Shown here: one piece after another, positions 63,290 through 64,000 of the stretch
How positions within the stretch are numbered: position 1 is the first letter of the stretch
Layout: each line of letters begins with the position of its first letter
Assembly (NCBI GenBank): GCA_025350055.1
Contig: JANXYK010000029.1
Coordinates: forward strand, 1-64,000
Reading direction: 5' to 3'
From: Gammaproteobacteria bacterium
GTDB lineage: Bacteria; Pseudomonadota; Gammaproteobacteria; Steroidobacterales; Steroidobacteraceae
Length of the DNA: 64,000 nucleotides
Position numbers and translations under genes: made by a program
Notes under the pieces: model-generated
What the model saw: only the letters and a program-made list of their open reading frames with translations
Database searches by the model: none
What the model was told of the DNA's origin: nothing

Positions 63290-63953
63290 GCAAGTGACAG
63301 GCGCTGCCGGCACGCGCGCATGCCGCGCAGCGCGCCGCTACCTGATGTGTGCAGTGCTGCTGGTGGCATTGTCTGCCTGCACCAGCCAGCAGGAGCTGCG
63401 CAAGGCAGAACTTGCCACCCTGATGGCAGCGCTCCCTGGCGCCTATGACAACCAGCAGCAGGTGCTGGCCGACGCCGCCGCGGGGCACGATGGCGCCCAT
63501 GCGCCCCAGGCCCTGCTGATCCTGCGATTGCAATCGCCGTTGGTGGGCGATGACGTGCTGTACGTGCGCGAGACCGCGGCCGAAGATGCGCGGCGCGTGA
63601 CGGCCGAGCGCGTCTGGAGCCTGAAGGTCGATGCCACCGGCCGCATCGTCGCCACGCAGGCTCGTTTCGAGGAGGCTGATCGCTGGCGCATCGGACTCGA
63701 GAGTCCCGAGCTGTTTCGTTCGCTCCTGCTGCGCGATCTGCAGGTGGTCGACGGCTGTGAATTGCTGTGGTCGAAGAGCGCCACCGGTTTCAGTGGTGAT
63801 ACCTCAGGCAATGCCTGCCGCCGCGGCGGTGGCGCGCTGCAGCTGCGGCACTGGCGCCTGGGGAGCGAGGCGCTCGAGCTGAGCGAGGAATCGAACCTGG
63901 CGACTCCGGCGCCCGACACCTATCGCTTCCAGCGTCGCGGCGGTGGCGCATGA
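63282..63953 (+). CDS. CpeT/CpcT-like (DUF1001) lipoprotein
   Basis: A 223-residue protein with a lipoprotein signal: LMCAVLLVALSAC, with acylated C33. The mature part resembles the CpeT/CpcT fold first known from cyanobacterial phycobiliprotein lyases: ATLMAALPGAYDNQQQ, then LVGDDVLYVRETA, and the terminal GCELLWSKSATGFSGDTSGN with a conserved Cys. Many non-photosynthetic bacteria have such proteins of unknown function. The ATG at 63282 overlaps the ATP-grasp stop by 8 bp. Its role here is unknown; a periplasmic carrier or binding function is possible. Confidence 0.75.
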   Translation: MVEQVTGAAGTRACRAARRYLMCAVLLVALSACTSQQELRKAELATLMAALPGAYDNQQQVLADAAAGHDGAHAPQALLILRLQSPLVGDDVLYVRETAAEDARRVTAERVWSLKVDATGRIVATQARFEEADRWRIGLESPELFRSLLLRDLQVVDGCELLWSKSATGFSGDTSGNACRRGGGALQLRHWRLGSEALELSEESNLATPAPDTYRFQRRGGGA

Positions 63954-64000
63954 TCGCGAGCGGCGAGGGCGGCCTGCAGGGCGTGGGCGATGTGATCCGG
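63950..64000 (+). CDS. Start of a further gene, truncated by the window end
   Basis: ATG at 63950 overlaps the stop of the CpeT-like gene (ATGA) and the frame stays open to the window end (MIASGEGGLQGVGDVIR). The overlap pattern matches the rest of this gene run. Too short to assign. Confidence 0.45.
   Translation, partial: MIASGEGGLQGVGDVIR

Noticed and set aside
1-64000. CRISPR arrays, tRNA or rRNA genes, insertion sequences and phage attachment sites.
   Set aside because: I saw no regularly spaced repeats, no cloverleaf-type sequence and no transposase frame; only the decayed ORF6N gene hints at mobile DNA.

Overview
The window is GC-rich, densely coded proteobacterial DNA. Many genes overlap by ATGA or GTGA, and GTG/TTG starts are common. 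The TonB-dependent receptors with EEIVVTG/EEVVVTG boxes, LacI-controlled carbohydrate loci and tryptophan-halogenase-like genes beside receptors suggest an aerobic glycan-degrading gammaproteobacterium (Xanthomonadales/Steroidobacteraceae-like). That placement is inferred from gene content; no rRNA or tRNA gene is present to confirm it.

Left part (1-20.4 kb): intracellular alpha-glucan and sucrose metabolism. In order it holds a 5'-truncated alpha-glucan phosphorylase; a small accessory patch (DUF4143 ATPase, orphan CcdA-like antitoxin, decayed ORF6N gene); glgB divergent from glgC; a GH57 enzyme; malQ; a LacI regulator; an FGHS/FucP-like MFS transporter divergent from sucrose phosphorylase; an SLC45/GPH-type disaccharide transporter; a second LacI regulator; a VapBC-type toxin-antitoxin pair; and a GH13_23 alpha-glucosidase. 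Sucrose phosphorylase and GlgP both make glucose-1-phosphate, the GlgC substrate, so import can feed glycogen directly.

Middle part (20.4-53.7 kb): a large outer-membrane and periplasmic glycan-uptake island with three TonB receptors, four flavin-dependent halogenase-like proteins, two DUF6445 proteins and one TPR protein that look like Fe(II)/2-oxoglutarate oxygenases. It also has exported glycosidases (GH13, GH27, a six-hairpin protein, GH65, GH37, GH31, GH32) and a sugar-porter MFS protein. Substrates suggested by the enzymes are alpha-glucans, alpha-galactosides, trehalose/kojibiose-type disaccharides and fructans. Stem-loops follow every receptor gene. Two LacI-type palindromes recur: ATGCAATCGATTGCAT (sucrose phosphorylase, receptor 2, partial at glgC and receptor 3) and TATGAATACGTATGCATA (receptor 1 and the GH13 pair).

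Right part (53.7-64 kb): fructokinase-like PfkB and glycogen synthase glgA on the minus strand, so the glycogen genes flank the uptake island. Then come a DNA-alkyltransferase with AraC-type helix-turn-helix and a tightly overlapping run: M32 carboxypeptidase, ttcA, a phosphatase/ADP-ribosylglycohydrolase fusion, an HExxH protein, an ATP-grasp ligase, a CpeT-like lipoprotein and the start of another gene.

The most interesting feature is the repeated association of receptor, flavin halogenase and putative non-heme-iron oxygenase within sugar-utilisation genes. Halogenases beside TonB receptors are known in Xanthomonas and Brevundimonas, but their natural substrate is not. The consistent oxygenase partner suggests an oxidative tailoring module tied to nutrient uptake.
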